Shown: positions 44,569-55,283, counted from the first letter of the stretch. The stretch: 64,000 nt of DNA from Bettongia penicillata ogilbyi (GCA_023548195.1 JAJHZJ010000496.1:7032144-7096143); one strand, 5' to 3'. The notes: generated by a model not told the origin, from the letters alone. Program-made: numbers and translations.

Positions 44569-44840
44569 GTCTGTATCTGTCTACTGCTATCATCTATGAT
44601 TCCATCTGTCCATCCATCCATCCATCTATCCATATCTATCTCCTTTTCTCTGTCTCTATCCATCCATCAATCCATCCATTCATTATCTATTTAAATATCC
44701 ATCTTTCTATCTATCTAATCTATCATCTCTATCTATTTATCCATTTAATCTATCTGCCTTTAGCATCTATCGATAGATCTGTCTGTCTGTCTACCTACCT
44801 CCATCATCTATCCATTTATATATTTAGTTGTAATCTAGCT
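44517..44840 (+). repeat. (ATCT)n/(ATCC)n tetranucleotide tract
   Basis: A pure ATCT block to about 44570 passes into mixed ATCC, GTCT and CATC units. It gives the 133-codon Ile/Ser/Tyr-rich frame here. Confidence 0.93.
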
Positions 44841-45047
44841 TATTATCTTTATCTTATTGTTTTCATCTACACAGAGGGTTATAACAAAAGGAGCCAAAGT
44901 ATTCAGTAACTGATTGATGGATTTGTTCAAAACCAATTCTCAATGTTCCTTGTACAAATGGGAAAAAAAATTCTCAGTAATTTCCTTTTATTATTTTGTC
45001 GGGGACTGGGGAGAGGAGAGACAGCTAAGTGCCATGCATTTTGTGTT

Positions 45048-45272
45048 CGTTTGGTAGTACAGTGGATAGATTGCCAGGCCTGGAATCAGGAAGACCTGAG
45101 TTGAAATTCAGCCTCAGATATTTATTAACTGTGTGATGCTGAGTCCTTTAACCCTGTTTGCCTCAATTTCCTTATCTGTCAATTGAAGTAGAAAAGAAAA
45201 TGGCAAATCACTCCAGCTTCTTTGACAAGAAAATATCATAAAAGTATAACAAAGTCAGACAATTGAAAATGA
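45048..45272 (+). mobile_element. MAR1-type SINE
   Basis: This is a diverged copy: GGCCTGGAATCAGGAAGACC, GTTTGCCTCAATTTCC, AAAATGGCAAATCACTCC and a worn tail AACAAAGTCAGACAATTG. Confidence 0.82.
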
Positions 45273-45881
45273 CTTTTTTTAATCATCTAGGGAAATATTT
45301 CAACTTTTCTTCTCCCGTCATGTGTCTAGATGGTAAATATAAGTTTATTTAATAAGTATACTTAGTAGTATGCCTATTAGAAATGTTAACATCATTTTTC
45401 CCTTTCCCATACTGTAGCCAGTTGCCAGTGGCCTTAATAAGCTATATGAGAAAGGGGAGCTGAGGAGATACTCTGGCTCCGTGTTTCCCTCTTATTTCTA
45501 TGTTTAATTAACTTGTCCTTAGCAGGGGGTCTGTAAGTTGTGGCAGTATCTGAATATGTCAGTGTGTTTTTTGCCTAACACAATCAATGTGCTACTTTCT
45601 ATTCCACTGACTGCAGAAGGAAACAGGACTGACAGTTTTTACAGTATGTTAAATGGGCATTAGGATCAAGTGAATTCCACTAAGACAGGATCTGCTTGTT
45701 TAAGAGATTTAGAATTATTCATAAGATGTGATGCTATAACTAAGTGGGAAGAAATTACTTTTCCCCCACCCTCAAGATATGAGCCCCAGACTGATCATCT
45801 AACTTAGTAAAAAATTACCCTCAAGAGGTGAGGGGCAAGATGTAGATCTGAGATATGTCTTTAAATAGTCTTGACCAAAAT
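45273..45881. other. No feature recognised
   Basis: Unique sequence before the ATAAT tract. Confidence 0.5.
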
Positions 45882-46001
45882 TAATATAATATAATATAAT
45901 ATAATATAATATAATATAATATAATATAATATAATATAATATAATATAATATAATATAATATAATATAATATAATATAATACAATATAATACAATATAAT
46001 A
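45882..46001 (+). repeat. (ATAAT)24 pentanucleotide microsatellite
   Basis: 120 bp of nearly perfect 5-bp units; only two units near the right end read ACAAT. Confidence 0.97.
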
Positions 46002-46144
46002 TTGTAACTACTTTACTTCCAAAGGAAACTAGCAAAGGAAAGTAACTGACTGTAGAGGGAAAGAATATCTTCAGGTGATGTCTGATCTGATGGGGCAGAT
46101 AACTTTGCAACAAACAATGAACAAGCTTTTTCTAAGCTCTCAGG

Positions 46145-46285
46145 CGATAGAGGTTCATAAAGCTACAAGGAGCTTCTAATATCATCCATTCCCTCATTTT
46201 ATAGCTGGGGAAACTGAGGCAGAGAGATACTAAGTTACTTGCCCAAAGTCACGGAGGTCACCAGACAACAGAGTATTCATTAGCT
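46145..46285 (-). repeat. CORE-SINE (MIR/MON1-like)
   Basis: CTACAAGGAGCTTCTAATAT, TAGCTGGGGAAACTGAGGC and TTGCCCAAAGTCACGGAGG. Confidence 0.65.
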
Positions 46286-46286
46286 T

Positions 46287-46345
46287 CTTGACCCTGGGCA
46301 AGTCACTTAAGCCCAATTGCCTTGCCAAAAAAAAAAAAAAATCAA
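46287..46345 (+). mobile_element. 5'-truncated SINE with poly-A tail
   Basis: It keeps only GACCCTGGGCAAGTCACTT, CCCAATTGCCTTGCC and a run of 14-15 A. The poly-A end marks it as an L1-mobilised tRNA-type SINE, unlike the RTE-tailed MAR1 copies. Confidence 0.7.
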
Positions 46346-46526
46346 CCAAACACATGAATAACAGAATATTCAGGGTTTGTAAACCTTATAATGTCACTTG
46401 CTGTTGTTTAAGTCTAGACTTGAGAGCTCAATGTTGAATTCCATAGTAGAAACTCTCCACAATGTAGCAAAGACATCAGAAAAGTTTATTTTTTTTTCTT
46501 TTAATCATTGGTATCTGAGCTCTAGA

Positions 46527-46772
46527 GGTCACTTGGTGGCACAGTGGATACACTAAAAGAACTGGAGTTAGGAAGACTCATCTTCCATAGATCAAATCTA
46601 GTCTCAGACACTTACTAGCTATGTGCCTCTGGGCAAGTCACTTGACCCTATTTCCCTCAGTTTCCTTATCCATAAAATAAGCTGAAGAAGGAAATGGCAA
46701 TTCAGTATCTTTGTCAAGAAAACCCCAAATGGGATCACAAAGAACCAGATATGACTGAAAAAAAAGACTGAA
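46527..46772 (+). mobile_element. MAR1-type SINE
   Basis: The order is head GGTGGCACAGTGGATAC, CAGACACTTACTAGCTATG, GAAGAAGGAAATGGC and tail ACCCCAAATGGGATCACAAA. Confidence 0.87.
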
Positions 46773-47943
46773 ATTTGAACTCTATAGTTAACTGAATTTC
46801 ACACACACACAAAAATCACTTAATCTATATCTTTGTCTTATTTTTCCCATGCATAAAACTGGGGCTGGTAGTTCATTGAGGTACTTAAAAATATGTGTAT
46901 AAAAATAGTGAAAGTGTTTTAAGATTTTATATACAAGCTCCACATAATGGAGGGCAATGGAGTTCTTCCTTGGGCTAATCTTATTTAATAAAATGTGCTT
47001 TTCCCCTTACTTTTTACTATAATTTAATCTCAGTGTTCTGTAAAGTCCTGCTTTTAGTGTCTGTTCTCAGCAGTGAACTGTTTGTCAAATTTCCATTAAG
47101 CTTAAGGTGAAAAATTAATGAGCCACTCAGTTCAGATATTTCAAAACTAATGCTAGTCTATTAGTAATGCCGGGGAAAGTCAAAGCTGTGGGTATGTACA
47201 ATTAGAGGGTAGGGATCACCATATTTAACTTTTGGAAATTTATTATTTCACATCATTAGCAGGACATTCTAGAGCATCAAGGGAGTACATTTAATGGTCT
47301 TTTATCAATAGAGAAATATGATCTAAAAGATCATTTTTATTTATTAAACTTTGTATTTGATCTAGTTCAAAATATTTTAAAGCAAAATGAGTATTAGTAA
47401 TACTTTGAGAAGTGTTACAGGACCAAAGAGGTGCTGGTGATGGGTGAGCATTGTATATGAGGGATAAGCAGTGGGTCACCTCTATCCTCCACTGGTATCT
47501 TTGTGATCTAGAGAGAAATGATGGAAGACAGTATGCATTCTGGGTGGATACCCTGTGGCCAGTTTATTGTGGTAGAATGGTCAGATATACAAAGAAGAGA
47601 CAGATATGGATCGGATCCACTTATTGGAGATAATTCTTCATTTAAACTAGACCAGGAATCCTTTCAAATAAAATATATGTGTGTGTCCATACATACATAG
47701 ACATGCATGTGTGTATATATCTGTACCTCTATCAGACAGGTATATATCCTTGACCTTTTTTGATTGATATTCTCCAGCATCATTTTGTAGAAAATGAAAG
47801 TTGCAATGATTCAGAGAATTATCTAGGTGGAAATTTCAGGACTGAGTTTTAAAATAATTTTAGCCAGAAGTGTCAACTTTAATGAAACTACAAATTATAG
47901 CAGTCAACAATTATTTGCTCAGCACCTATTCCATGTGTTGTTT
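46773..47943. other. Mostly unique sequence
   Basis: 46773-46920 may be a worn MIR tail. A loose TG/TA tract lies at 47680-47730. Nothing else is seen up to the 7SL copy. Confidence 0.45.
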
Positions 47944-48230
47944 TTCGAGGTTGGGTCTTTCTCACCTAGGTTGGCAGTGCAGTGGCCATTCACAGACCTA
48001 ATCCATTTCTGGTTGGCATGGCATCTTTGAATTGTTCTATTTCTGACTTGGACCTCTTCTTCCCTCCTTAGGCCCCATGCTCCCAGAAGCAAATCATATG
48101 GGTCCTAGATTTAGTGCTGATATCTGATAGGGTTTGTTCCCTACAGCTCAGGACTCTTGAGCTCAAATGATCTCATCAGCCTCAACCTCCTACATAGCAA
48201 GGGTTATAACATAGGTCATCTTGACCACCC
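47944..48230 (-). pseudogene. 7SL (SRP) RNA pseudogene
   Basis: On the minus strand, from 48230, the sequence follows 7SL RNA from end to end with scattered changes. It includes a GAGGTTGAGGCTGATGAGAT-like Alu-domain piece, AGTCCTGAGCTGTAGGG, the S-domain landmark CCTAAGGAGGG (48062-48072 on +), and the 3' Alu-domain run CTGTGAATGGCCACTGCACT. The central S domain is present, so it is not an Alu-type SINE. Many substitutions and a lost GC-rich 5' stem mean it is most likely a dead retrocopy. Confidence 0.85.
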
Positions 48231-48517
48231 ATATATGATTTTGTGTGTGTATTATATAATTTTTGATTTTTCATTTGTTACATCACTGGTATTAGATTCT
48301 CATATTGTTAATAGTCTCATTTTTCTTAACACACATCACACAAAGTCTAGTTGTCAGAAGTTGAAATGTGGATCAGAGAGAGAAAAAAGGAAATGTCTCC
48401 AAAGCTGCAGGGAGACCCAGGGACAAGTCTTCCCTCTTAGAATGGGGAAAAAGCTGGATTTGAGCGTTGGTTCTCATGCAGAATGGTTGGTTGAATTTGT
48501 GTAAAAGTACGGGATGA

Positions 48518-48680
48518 TAAGATCACAGGAGTAAAGCTAAAAGGGACCTCCGACACCATCTAATCTGAAATGCTGTCATTTTACCAATGAAGAAACTGAC
48601 TGCAATGGAAGTTAAATCACCTGCCCAAGGTTAAACAGATATTAAAAAGTGGAAGAGTTTGGATCATCTAAGCTCTCTGA
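48518..48680 (-). repeat. CORE-SINE (MIR/MON1-like)
   Basis: AAAAGGGACCTCCGACACC, TTTTACCAATGAAGAAACTG and CCTGCCCAAGGTTAAACAG. Confidence 0.65.
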
Positions 48681-48779
48681 GAGGTAACTTCTTTATCACA
48701 GAAATCAGCAAAATAATGATTGTACTATCCTCTTACTAGAGCTGCTGCAGAGAAAGACTTATAAAAATATATATAATTT

Positions 48780-48950
48780 AAGCTTCTTGGGATAAGGCTT
48801 AATTTATTTTATTTTTAGCTCTTGTATTTCTAGTGTCTGATGCACAGTAAGTGCCTATTAAATTGAATTAAATTGAAATGTGTTATTCTGTTACAACATT
48901 GAAATATTTTAATAAGTGCTTAATAAATAAATGCTTATTGAATTGAATTG
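48780..48950 (+). repeat. L2 3' end
   Basis: AAGCTTCTTGGGATAAGGC, GATGCACAGTAAGTGCC and ATAAATAAATGCTTATTG. The tail appears twice, so two L2 ends may be joined. Confidence 0.6.
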
Positions 48951-49366
48951 AGTTATTTCTATTCTCCTACAAAGTATGGACCTATTAAAGCTTATAGTAC
49001 AAACGATCCTTACCCCAACTCAGGAGAAAGGGCTAGAATTCATTTTTCTTAGGAGTGACTCTTCCTTTTCCTTAGAGAGGGATTTTTTTTCTTCCATAAA
49101 CTTTAAAATCTAGACACTTAGCATTTTCTCCAGCCTTGTAGTTTTCAGGTGATAAATTAGAAGAACACTTTTATAACTTATTTTCTCATTTGTATATAGC
49201 CTGTCTTCTGATGCCTATATCATAGTCGTGTGCAACACCTCACCCCTTATAGCTAGTGAAATTAAGTTGCTCAAAAATTTTAGTAATGTTTACCCCAGTA
49301 AAAGTGCTGGGGAAATACTGGCCCATATTCAAAGAAGCAATGGGCTGCTTCATGTACCCACCTATA

Positions 49367-49640
49367 TGTACATGTATACATATACCTATATATGTGTATG
49401 CATGCACATGTGTATGCATATATGTGCACATATATGTCTATGTATATATGTACACATGTGTGTGCACTGCACATACGTATCCATGCGCACATACATATCC
49501 AGAGAGAAACAGAAAAAAAGGATGGGGGTAGAAGGAGCAGAAGGAAGAAGAGAACTGATATACATATATACATATATATTTGTACACATATAAACACATA
49601 TAAATCATGTGTGTAATAGTTGCATGTGTGTGTGTGTGTG
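49367..49640 (+). repeat. TG/CA/TA mixed tract in two parts
   Basis: 49367-49500 and 49560-49640 are alternating TG/CA/TA units. A short purine-rich stretch (AGAAGGAAGAAGAG) separates them. Frames across it are repeat products. Confidence 0.9.
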
Positions 49641-50038
49641 AAATCTCCTTTTTTTGACTCAGGATATATGCAGAATCCTACCAGATCTTTTCGGATCCTT
49701 TCAGTCTGGTCTCTGGAGCACAAATAATTCCAACTTCTTCTTTGTACTTTCCAACACATAGATCTTTTGGAAATCAAATCTCCCACTCCCACCCCTAATG
49801 CCTCCAAGCTTTGTCATGTTGGTAGGACCCAACAGATGAAGAAACTGAGTTCTTGAAACTGAGTTAGGGACAAGTAGCTGCTGCCCACCTTTCTGTAGCC
49901 TGATAATTTGAGAGAATGTCATGTGACCACTGACTTATGCTTTATAGTCCTAAGACGGTGATTTCCTGTGCAGAACCTTTCTGGAATGTTTTGTGATTTT
50001 TCCTTCCTGATCATGTCCTCCTGTCTTTCCTAATACAG
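49641..50038 (+). other. Intron end before the first exon
   Basis: Unique sequence. The last 30 bp are rich in C/T (CCTCCTGTCTTTCC) and end in TAATACAG; a likely branch site TGATCAT lies about 30 bp upstream. Confidence 0.5.
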
Positions 50039-50182
50039 ATGGAAGCTCCAGAGAAAGCCGCTCTGACCTCACGCGTTTGCTGGTACAACCCATCTCTGCA
50101 TCTCTTGCTGCCAAGCTTTCTGCTTCGCCCAAGGAGAAGGATCAGCCTGATATCTGCAGGCCTCTGCAGCTCCCCCATGATG
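50039..50182 (+). CDS. NAALADL2: Internal exon of probable NAALADL2 (linker before the M28 fold)
   Basis: A 144-bp exon follows a long pyrimidine-rich stretch ending in TAATACAG and ends at a G|GTAAGC donor. It opens with the last two bases of a split codon, reads 47 codons without a stop and leaves one base, so it joins in phase to the exon at 62565. The product includes SDLTRLLVQPISASLAAKL followed by a Lys/Asp/Pro-rich linker. From memory, this block (S-R-S-x-L-T-x-L-L-V-Q-P-I-S-A) is characteristic of NAALADL2, a type II single-pass membrane protein related to glutamate carboxypeptidase II (PSMA) and thought to lack peptidase activity. The exon would lie between the protease-associated domain and the M28 domain. 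Other M28B relatives (NAALAD2, FOLH1, TFRC) fit less well here. An ATG at its first base starts another frame and is not the start codon. The exon call is firm; the gene name is strong but made without a search. Confidence 0.8.
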
Positions 50183-50274
50183 GTAAGCCACTCTTGCATG
50201 TCTCTGTGTCCTGTCTGTGCACTCAAGATTGCTTTTCTAAAATAGCCCGGCCAAGGAAGGAGAGCCCTTTATAG

Positions 50275-50535
50275 GGCAACGTGGGCTAAATGGGGAGTCA
50301 GAGAAACTGAATCTGGAGCATGCTTCTGCTGTTCACTAGCTAATGACCTTGCATAGGTCACTCTCCATCCCTGACTCTAGAGTCAGAAGACCCAGCTACA
50401 AATCTTGCCTCCAGTGGTTACCTTTTGTGTGACCCTGAATATGGTTTAATATGTGTGGATACCAGACCTCTCCTCGATAAAATAAGGGGTTAGGGTAGAT
50501 GACCTCAGAGGCCTCTTGTAGCTTTAGGATCCTAG
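50275..50535 (+). repeat. Two CORE-SINE pieces in tandem
   Basis: 50275-50355 keeps GTTCACTAGCTAATGACC. 50370-50535 keeps GAGTCAGAAGACCCAGC, TTGTGTGACCCTGAATATGG and GATGACCTCAGAGGCCTC. The start is only about 90 bp past the exon donor. Confidence 0.65.
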
Positions 50536-50594
50536 GATTGCTCACTAACCTTGAAGGCCCATACCTTCTCTAAATCTGTCCTCCACATCGCTCT

Positions 50595-50906
50595 TGGGGC
50601 AGCTAGGTGGTGTAGTGGATAGAGCACCAGTGCAGGAGTCAGGAGGACCTGAGCTCAAATCTCACCTCTGACACTTGATACTCACTAATTGTATGATCTT
50701 GGGCAAGTCACTTAACCCCAATTGCCTCATCCTGTGTTATATCCAGTCATCCTGATGAATATCTGGTCACTGGATTCAGATGACTCTGGAGGAGAAGTGA
50801 AGCTTGTGACCTGCACAGCCCTCCTTCACACAAAAACAAAGTCAAGTGCAAGTCATGTCATTGTTTCTCTGATGGTTTGGTCTTCTTCAGCAACAAAGGA
50901 TGAACA
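50595..50906 (+). mobile_element. Full-length WSINE1/SINE1-type element with target duplication
   Basis: The order is head GGGGCAGCTAGGTGGTGTAG, GTCAGGAGGACCTGAGCTC, AACCCCAATTGCCTCATCC, ATGAATATCTGGTCACTGG and tail CAACAAAGGATGAACAC. It is flanked by CACATCGCTCT (50584-50594) and CACATCACTCT (50907-50917), 10 of 11 alike. It lies about 410 bp downstream of the first exon. Confidence 0.88.
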
Positions 50907-50989
50907 CACATCACTCTCCAGGCAGTAGCTATTCCTAGGTCAGTTAGATTTTCTGATCCTCCTACCTTTTACTCTTGGCAATTTCATCC

Positions 50990-51125
50990 ACTGATATATA
51001 TGTGAATGTGTACATGCAAATATTTACACATGCATGTTTATATGTAACATGACATGTGTTCTGTGTGCATACCTATGTGAGTATATGGCTGAGTTGATAT
51101 GCATGTGTATGTATATATGTATATG
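50990..51125 (+). repeat. TA/TG microsatellite-like tract
   Basis: Loose TATG, CATG and TGTA units. Confidence 0.75.
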
Positions 51126-51363
51126 TTGTTGAATTCTGTCTGGTTCCTTGTAGCCCCATTTGAAGTTTCCTTGACAAAGATACTGGAGTGGTCTGCCATT
51201 TCCTTCTTCAGCTTATTTTACAGATGAGAAAACTGAGGCAAAGAGGTTGAAGTGACTTGCCCAGGGTCACACAGCTAGTAAATGTCTGAGGTTGGATTTT
51301 AACTCAAAAAGATGTCTTCCTAACTCCAGGCCTGGCATTGTAGACACTGTGCCCCCAACTGCC
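51125..51363 (-). mobile_element. MAR1-type SINE
   Basis: A reversed copy just after a TA/TG microsatellite: TTCTGTCTGGTTCCTTGTAG, GATACTGGAGTGGTCTGCC, GACTTGCCCAGGGTCACAC and a head with GGCCTGGCATTGTAGAC. Confidence 0.87.
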
Positions 51364-51429
51364 ATATTCATATTTATATGTATTCATATATAATATTTTG
51401 CTATATTTACATTCATTTATATGTAGGCA

Positions 51430-51570
51430 CATGCTTTCTTCTACCATAGAATGTAAGTTCCTGAAGAGAGAACTGTTTTCTTCTTTGTACTGGTATCCCT
51501 GTGCTGGTTAGTACTGGTACTAACACAATACCTAGTTACCTAACAACACTCGCTGACTGACTGAGGTGAT
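51430..51570 (+). repeat. L2 3' end
   Basis: AGAATGTAAGTTCCTGAAG, GGTATCCCTGTGCTGG and CAATACCTAGTTACC. Confidence 0.6.
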
Positions 51571-52634
51571 CCTACAGCCCTACTCTGTTATTCTGCAAAG
51601 CACACATTTGGGGAAATGGCATGAGGAAACACCTGGCATCTGCCCTAACTGAGAAGGCAGCCCAACCCCAATGACCATAAAGTGCCCCCAAAACTCCCAG
51701 TTCTGTAGATGAAGCAGTGATGTGTGTGTTTATGGAAATCTGCTTAGTTTTGTGGGGTCTGGATTTCAGCTTTAGCAGCGCCCTCCTTTTAAGATTCAGC
51801 GGGTAGCGGGGAGTTTGGAGCTGAGACGTGGAGTCTTTTAGTAGACAGCATTAAAACATAATTCCTTCAATTGACTAAAAAATCCCTGTGTCTTTTCTGC
51901 ATCATCACCCAGGAGATTTGGTTTGAGCGCAGTGCACTTTGTCAGGCCTTGCTGACTGAAGGAGCCTAGAAGTGAAGCAGCCCCCCTTCTTGTAATAGAA
52001 AGAAAAGCATGACTCTGAGCTCCTTTCTGCTTCAAGCACTGGCATTCTGCTAAAAAGCAGCTAAAAACAACCCCACACACGACATATTGTTATATTTACT
52101 TCTGTTTGTTATAGAATGAAGCCTTTTTTTCTGCCAAGACTTGGGGCACTTCTAACACAGGTTGTATCTGAACCGTGTGCTTTCTGGAAGGCAAGGAAGG
52201 CATCAGAAAGAATGCTTGGAGGAGGCCTATGAGACAGGGATGGATTTGGGATCACACCTTGCGGTCATACAGATTATTAGCCTCGCAAACTCATTACTGA
52301 TTTGAGCAAAGCACTAAAACACATCATGTGTAAGGTTAGAACCGAGCAGAGAGATGGGGGAGACTCCAGATTATGGTGGGATGAAAGACTTTCTACAATG
52401 TTGTTGTGTGATGGCTCGACTCTCCACCAGGTGTGGAGGCAGTGTGACCACCCCCCCACAAGTTCTTTTTATTAAAAAATATTGACAGTTATCACCCTGC
52501 GTATTCTCCAAGTAGAGAACCGTGTCTGTTTTCCTCCTGGTGTTTTCAAGGATGCACAATAATCCCTCTGGTGCAAAGCCAAAAATGTTTGTCTTTAAGG
52601 CTTTTGTGGAACAATCATTTCATCTGGGTGGGGA
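51571..52634. other. Repeat-poor unique sequence
   Basis: No landmark in 1.06 kb. Frames of 60-80 codons on both strands lack domains. Confidence 0.5.
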
Positions 52635-52815
52635 ATGGGAGATGGGACAATGGAAAGAACTGGGAGCTGCAGGGAAGATAATTTCATATCTTGGTTCTAC
52701 AAGTTAGCAGCTGGGAGACTTTGACCAAGTTACATTTTGCCATCAGTTTCCTCATCCTTAACAGTGAAAGGGTTGGACCAGATGACCTCTAAATCAGTCT
52801 TACCATGGAGGCAAG
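52635..52815 (+). repeat. CORE-SINE (MIR/MON1-like)
   Basis: TTGGTTCTACAAGTTAGCAG, CATCAGTTTCCTCATCC and TTGGACCAGATGACCTC. Confidence 0.7.
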
Positions 52816-53185
52816 TCCTACTGTGCTATGGCCCCAGGAATAGGACAATGTGACAGTCTCGTGGGTCCTAACAGGATCACTTCTAAAGAACTGTCTTCAG
52901 TTCTCAGACCCACATTTTGAGGAGAGGGACATGTTGGGAGAACAATAACCACAATGTCCCAGAGCCTTGATTCCACTATAGAAAGATGGGTTAGAGGAAC
53001 TAGGAATGTCTAACCTGGAAAAGAGAAGACTTAGCATTCAGATATTTGGGTGGAGACCATTCAGAAGCAGGGAAAGGTTTGTTATTTTTGGTATCAAAGA
53101 GCTAAACGTAGAGCTATGGGCAGAAATTGCAAAGAAGCAAATTTAGGTTTGATGAAAACAAGCAAAAACTTCTGAATGAATTAAC
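52815..53185 (+). repeat. L3/CR1 fragment, part 1
   Basis: ACTAGGAATGTCTAACCTGG, AAAAGAGAAGACTTAGCATT, ACCATTCAGAAGCAGGG and GCAAATTTAGGTTTGATG in L3 order. Confidence 0.7.
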
Positions 53186-53189
53186 TGGT

Positions 53190-53300
53190 AAAAACATCTA
53201 ATTAAAAAATAAAATACCTACTGTGTGTCAGAATGGTGATTAAAGTACAAATCCCACATCCCTGTCCTTAAGGAGTTTATGATCCCATGGGTTAGGCAAC
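53190..53300 (+). repeat. Ancient repeat of the 'AAGCATTTATTAAGCACC' class nested in L3
   Basis: ATACCTACTGTGTGTCAG, TCCCTGTCCTTAAGGAG and TTTATGATCCCATGG. A further 200 bp (to about 53500) may be its continuation. Confidence 0.5.
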
Positions 53301-53504
53301 AGTTATAAGATATTGGTGGTCAGGAAGAAAAGTTTTGTATGGGCAATCACAGGGATGTTGAGCAGATAACATAAGATACCTATTACAGAAGCACTGGTAG
53401 TGTTGATTTGACAACTGTGGTGAGAACATGAGGTATAAAGAGAATGGGGGTGAGGGTGGGTGAGACAGCGAACAGTGTGAACCGTAAAAAAAGTGGAATA
53501 AGTG

Positions 53505-53665
53505 ACCCTGAGTAGTAGTGAGTTTCTTTTCCTTAAAACCTTTAAGGAGAATGTGACTGACCACTTGGCGTATATGTTATGTAGTAGAGACTGCTTTCCT
53601 GCATAGTATCCTCAGAAGGCTGCTGAATCCCTTCCAGATCTCAAGGGATTCAGCTTTAACTCTAT
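53505..53665 (+). repeat. L3/CR1 fragment, part 2 (3' end)
   Basis: AAGGAGAATGTGACTGACC, TCCCTTCCAGATCTCAAG and TTTAACTCTATGATTTAG close the L3 begun at 52815. Confidence 0.6.
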
Positions 53666-53723
53666 GATTTAGATTACTGAATTAATGCTTGAGTCATTGT
53701 ATATTTGGGTTATTAAATTGAAG

Positions 53724-53957
53724 GCAGGGCAACTAAGTGGCACAGTAGATAGAACTGGAGTCAGGAACATTCGAGTTCAAATCCAGTCTCAGATGCTCAC
53801 TAGCTTTGTGACCCCATGACATCACTTAACTGTTTGCCTCAGTTTCCCGATCTGTATAACGAACGGGAGTAGGAAATGTCAAACCATTCCAGAATCTTTG
53901 CCAAGGAAATCCCCAAAGGAGTCACAAAGAGTTCAAAATGACCGAAACAACTAAGGA
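53724..53957 (+). mobile_element. MAR1-type SINE
   Basis: The order is head GGCAACTAAGTGGCACAG, TTCAAATCCAGTCTCAGATG, TTTGCCTCAGTTTCCCGATC and a tail CCCCAAAGGAGTCACAAAGA. It lies just past the 3' end of an L3 relic. Confidence 0.87.
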
Positions 53958-54149
53958 AAAATAAATTTAAGGCAATTTTAAATTAATCTACCATGCAATC
54001 TTTTGGAAATATTTTTTTAGAAGTGATTCATTTCATAGTTTGTTGGGGATTTCTGGTTGTTGTTGAATACAATTAATTTTTTTTTAAGTTTTCCTAAATA
54101 TATAAACGAATCAAGATATCTACCTGTGTACACCTACCTGTGCACAGAC

Positions 54150-54603
54150 AGAGATAGGTCTGTTTGGTCACAGCTGTGGTCTTTCCGGTAGTAATGAATG
54201 GCCGTGAGCGTGGATCTATAGGAAAAACTGAGCACCACTTAATTGATACTTTTGAACTGTGGTACTGGAGAAGACTTAAAGCCTCTCGGCAAGTAGATCA
54301 GATCACTCGGTACTTAAAGAAATTATTTCAGACTGTTCATTGGAAGGACAAATACTGAAGTTTAAATACTTTGGTCACATAATGAGAAAGCAGGTCTCAC
54401 TGAAAACACCCTAACAGGCAAGATTGAAGGCAAAAGGTGGAGGATGTCAGAAGATGAGATGGATAGATAGTGTCATGGAAGCAATGAACATGAGCTTGGA
54501 CAGATTCTGGGAGAAAGTGGAAGAGAGAAGAGCCTGGCATGTCAAAGTCCGTGAAGTCCCAAGTTGTGCGTGGCTGAATGGCTGAGTAAGGACAATAACT
54601 ATA
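54150..54603 (+). mobile_element. RTE/BovB-clade LINE 3' fragment
   Basis: Decayed pieces of the RTE C-terminal frame and tail follow in order: TTTTGAACTGTGGTACTGGA, ACTTTGGTCACATAATGAGA, AGATGAGATGGATAGATAG and AGAGCCTGGCATGTCAAAG. The frame is broken by many stops. RTE-clade LINEs use this 3' region, and the MAR1 SINE tails in this window resemble such an end. Confidence 0.75.
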
Positions 54604-54675
54604 CACACATACATATAGACAAACATATATGCATATTTATGCATATACACATGTGTATGTGTGTGTATATAAACA
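54598..54675 (+). repeat. CA/TA/TG microsatellite
   Basis: It begins right at the end of the RTE fragment. Confidence 0.9.
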
Positions 54676-55024
54676 TGGAGAAGAATCATAGGAAAAATGG
54701 TTTAGTTATAGGCTTACAAATATTTAAGCCAAAGATGGTAATTTTTTTCTTTGTGTATTTTTATGTTTGTGCATAATTATGTTTTACACTATTTTAAATT
54801 CTACTACTTTGAAAGTATAATAGAATTTGATTTGAAAAAACTAATTTTATGAATTGTGCTTTAAAATGAAACTTTCATTACAAAATGTAGATGACATTGT
54901 TTTCTTTAACTAGTGGGATGCAAATTGAAACCTCCAGTCCATTCTGGGAAACCAGAAAGTCAGTACAAATAAATGGACTGCTGTCCTACTCATTCAAAGC
55001 TTTGTATTCTGAATCAGTTTTCTA

Positions 55025-55283
55025 AAGCTGGCTGGTGCAATGGATAACTTGGTGGGTCTGAAGTCATGAAAATGTGAGTTCTATGTCCGCAGATATTTAC
55101 TGACTATGTGACCCTGGGCAAGTCCCTTAACCTCTGTCTGCCTCAGTTTCTTCAATGATAAATTGGCTGTAATAATAGTATCTACTTTCACAGGGTTGCT
55201 GTGAAGATCAAATGACTCTATGTTTATAAAACACTCAGCATAGTGCCTGGCACATAGTAGGTACTTGATAATGCTTATCCCCT
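55025..55283 (+). repeat. MIR, full length
   Basis: GACTATGTGACCCTGGGCAA, CTGCCTCAGTTTCTTCAATG, GGGTTGCTGTGAAGATCAAA and GCCTGGCACATAGTAGGTAC. Confidence 0.9.

Larger units (their letters stand above)
1..50038 (+). other. Intron (5' part outside window)
   Basis: No exon of the same gene is recognised upstream of 50039. The region is relic repeats, microsatellites and unique AT-rich DNA, consistent with one very long intron. The previous exon must end in a phase leaving one base; no convincing donor after an open conserved frame was seen. A small or diverged exon could be missed by eye. Confidence 0.6.

Noticed and set aside
44508..44909. 133-codon Ile/Ser/Tyr frame
   Set aside because: It comes from the ATCT/ATCC tetranucleotide tract.
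47944..48230. Alu or B1 SINE
   Set aside because: The 7SL S domain with CCTAAGGAGGG is present, which Alu and B1 lack, and the host is a marsupial.
48396..48430. A short reading GDPGTSLPS that loosely recalls the segment expected just before the first exon
   Set aside because: It runs into a stop at once, has no donor in the needed phase, and the likeness is no better than chance.
50039..50245. ATG at 50039 as the start of a 68-codon gene
   Set aside because: That frame differs from the one that joins in phase to the second exon; the ATG simply coincides with the splice acceptor edge.
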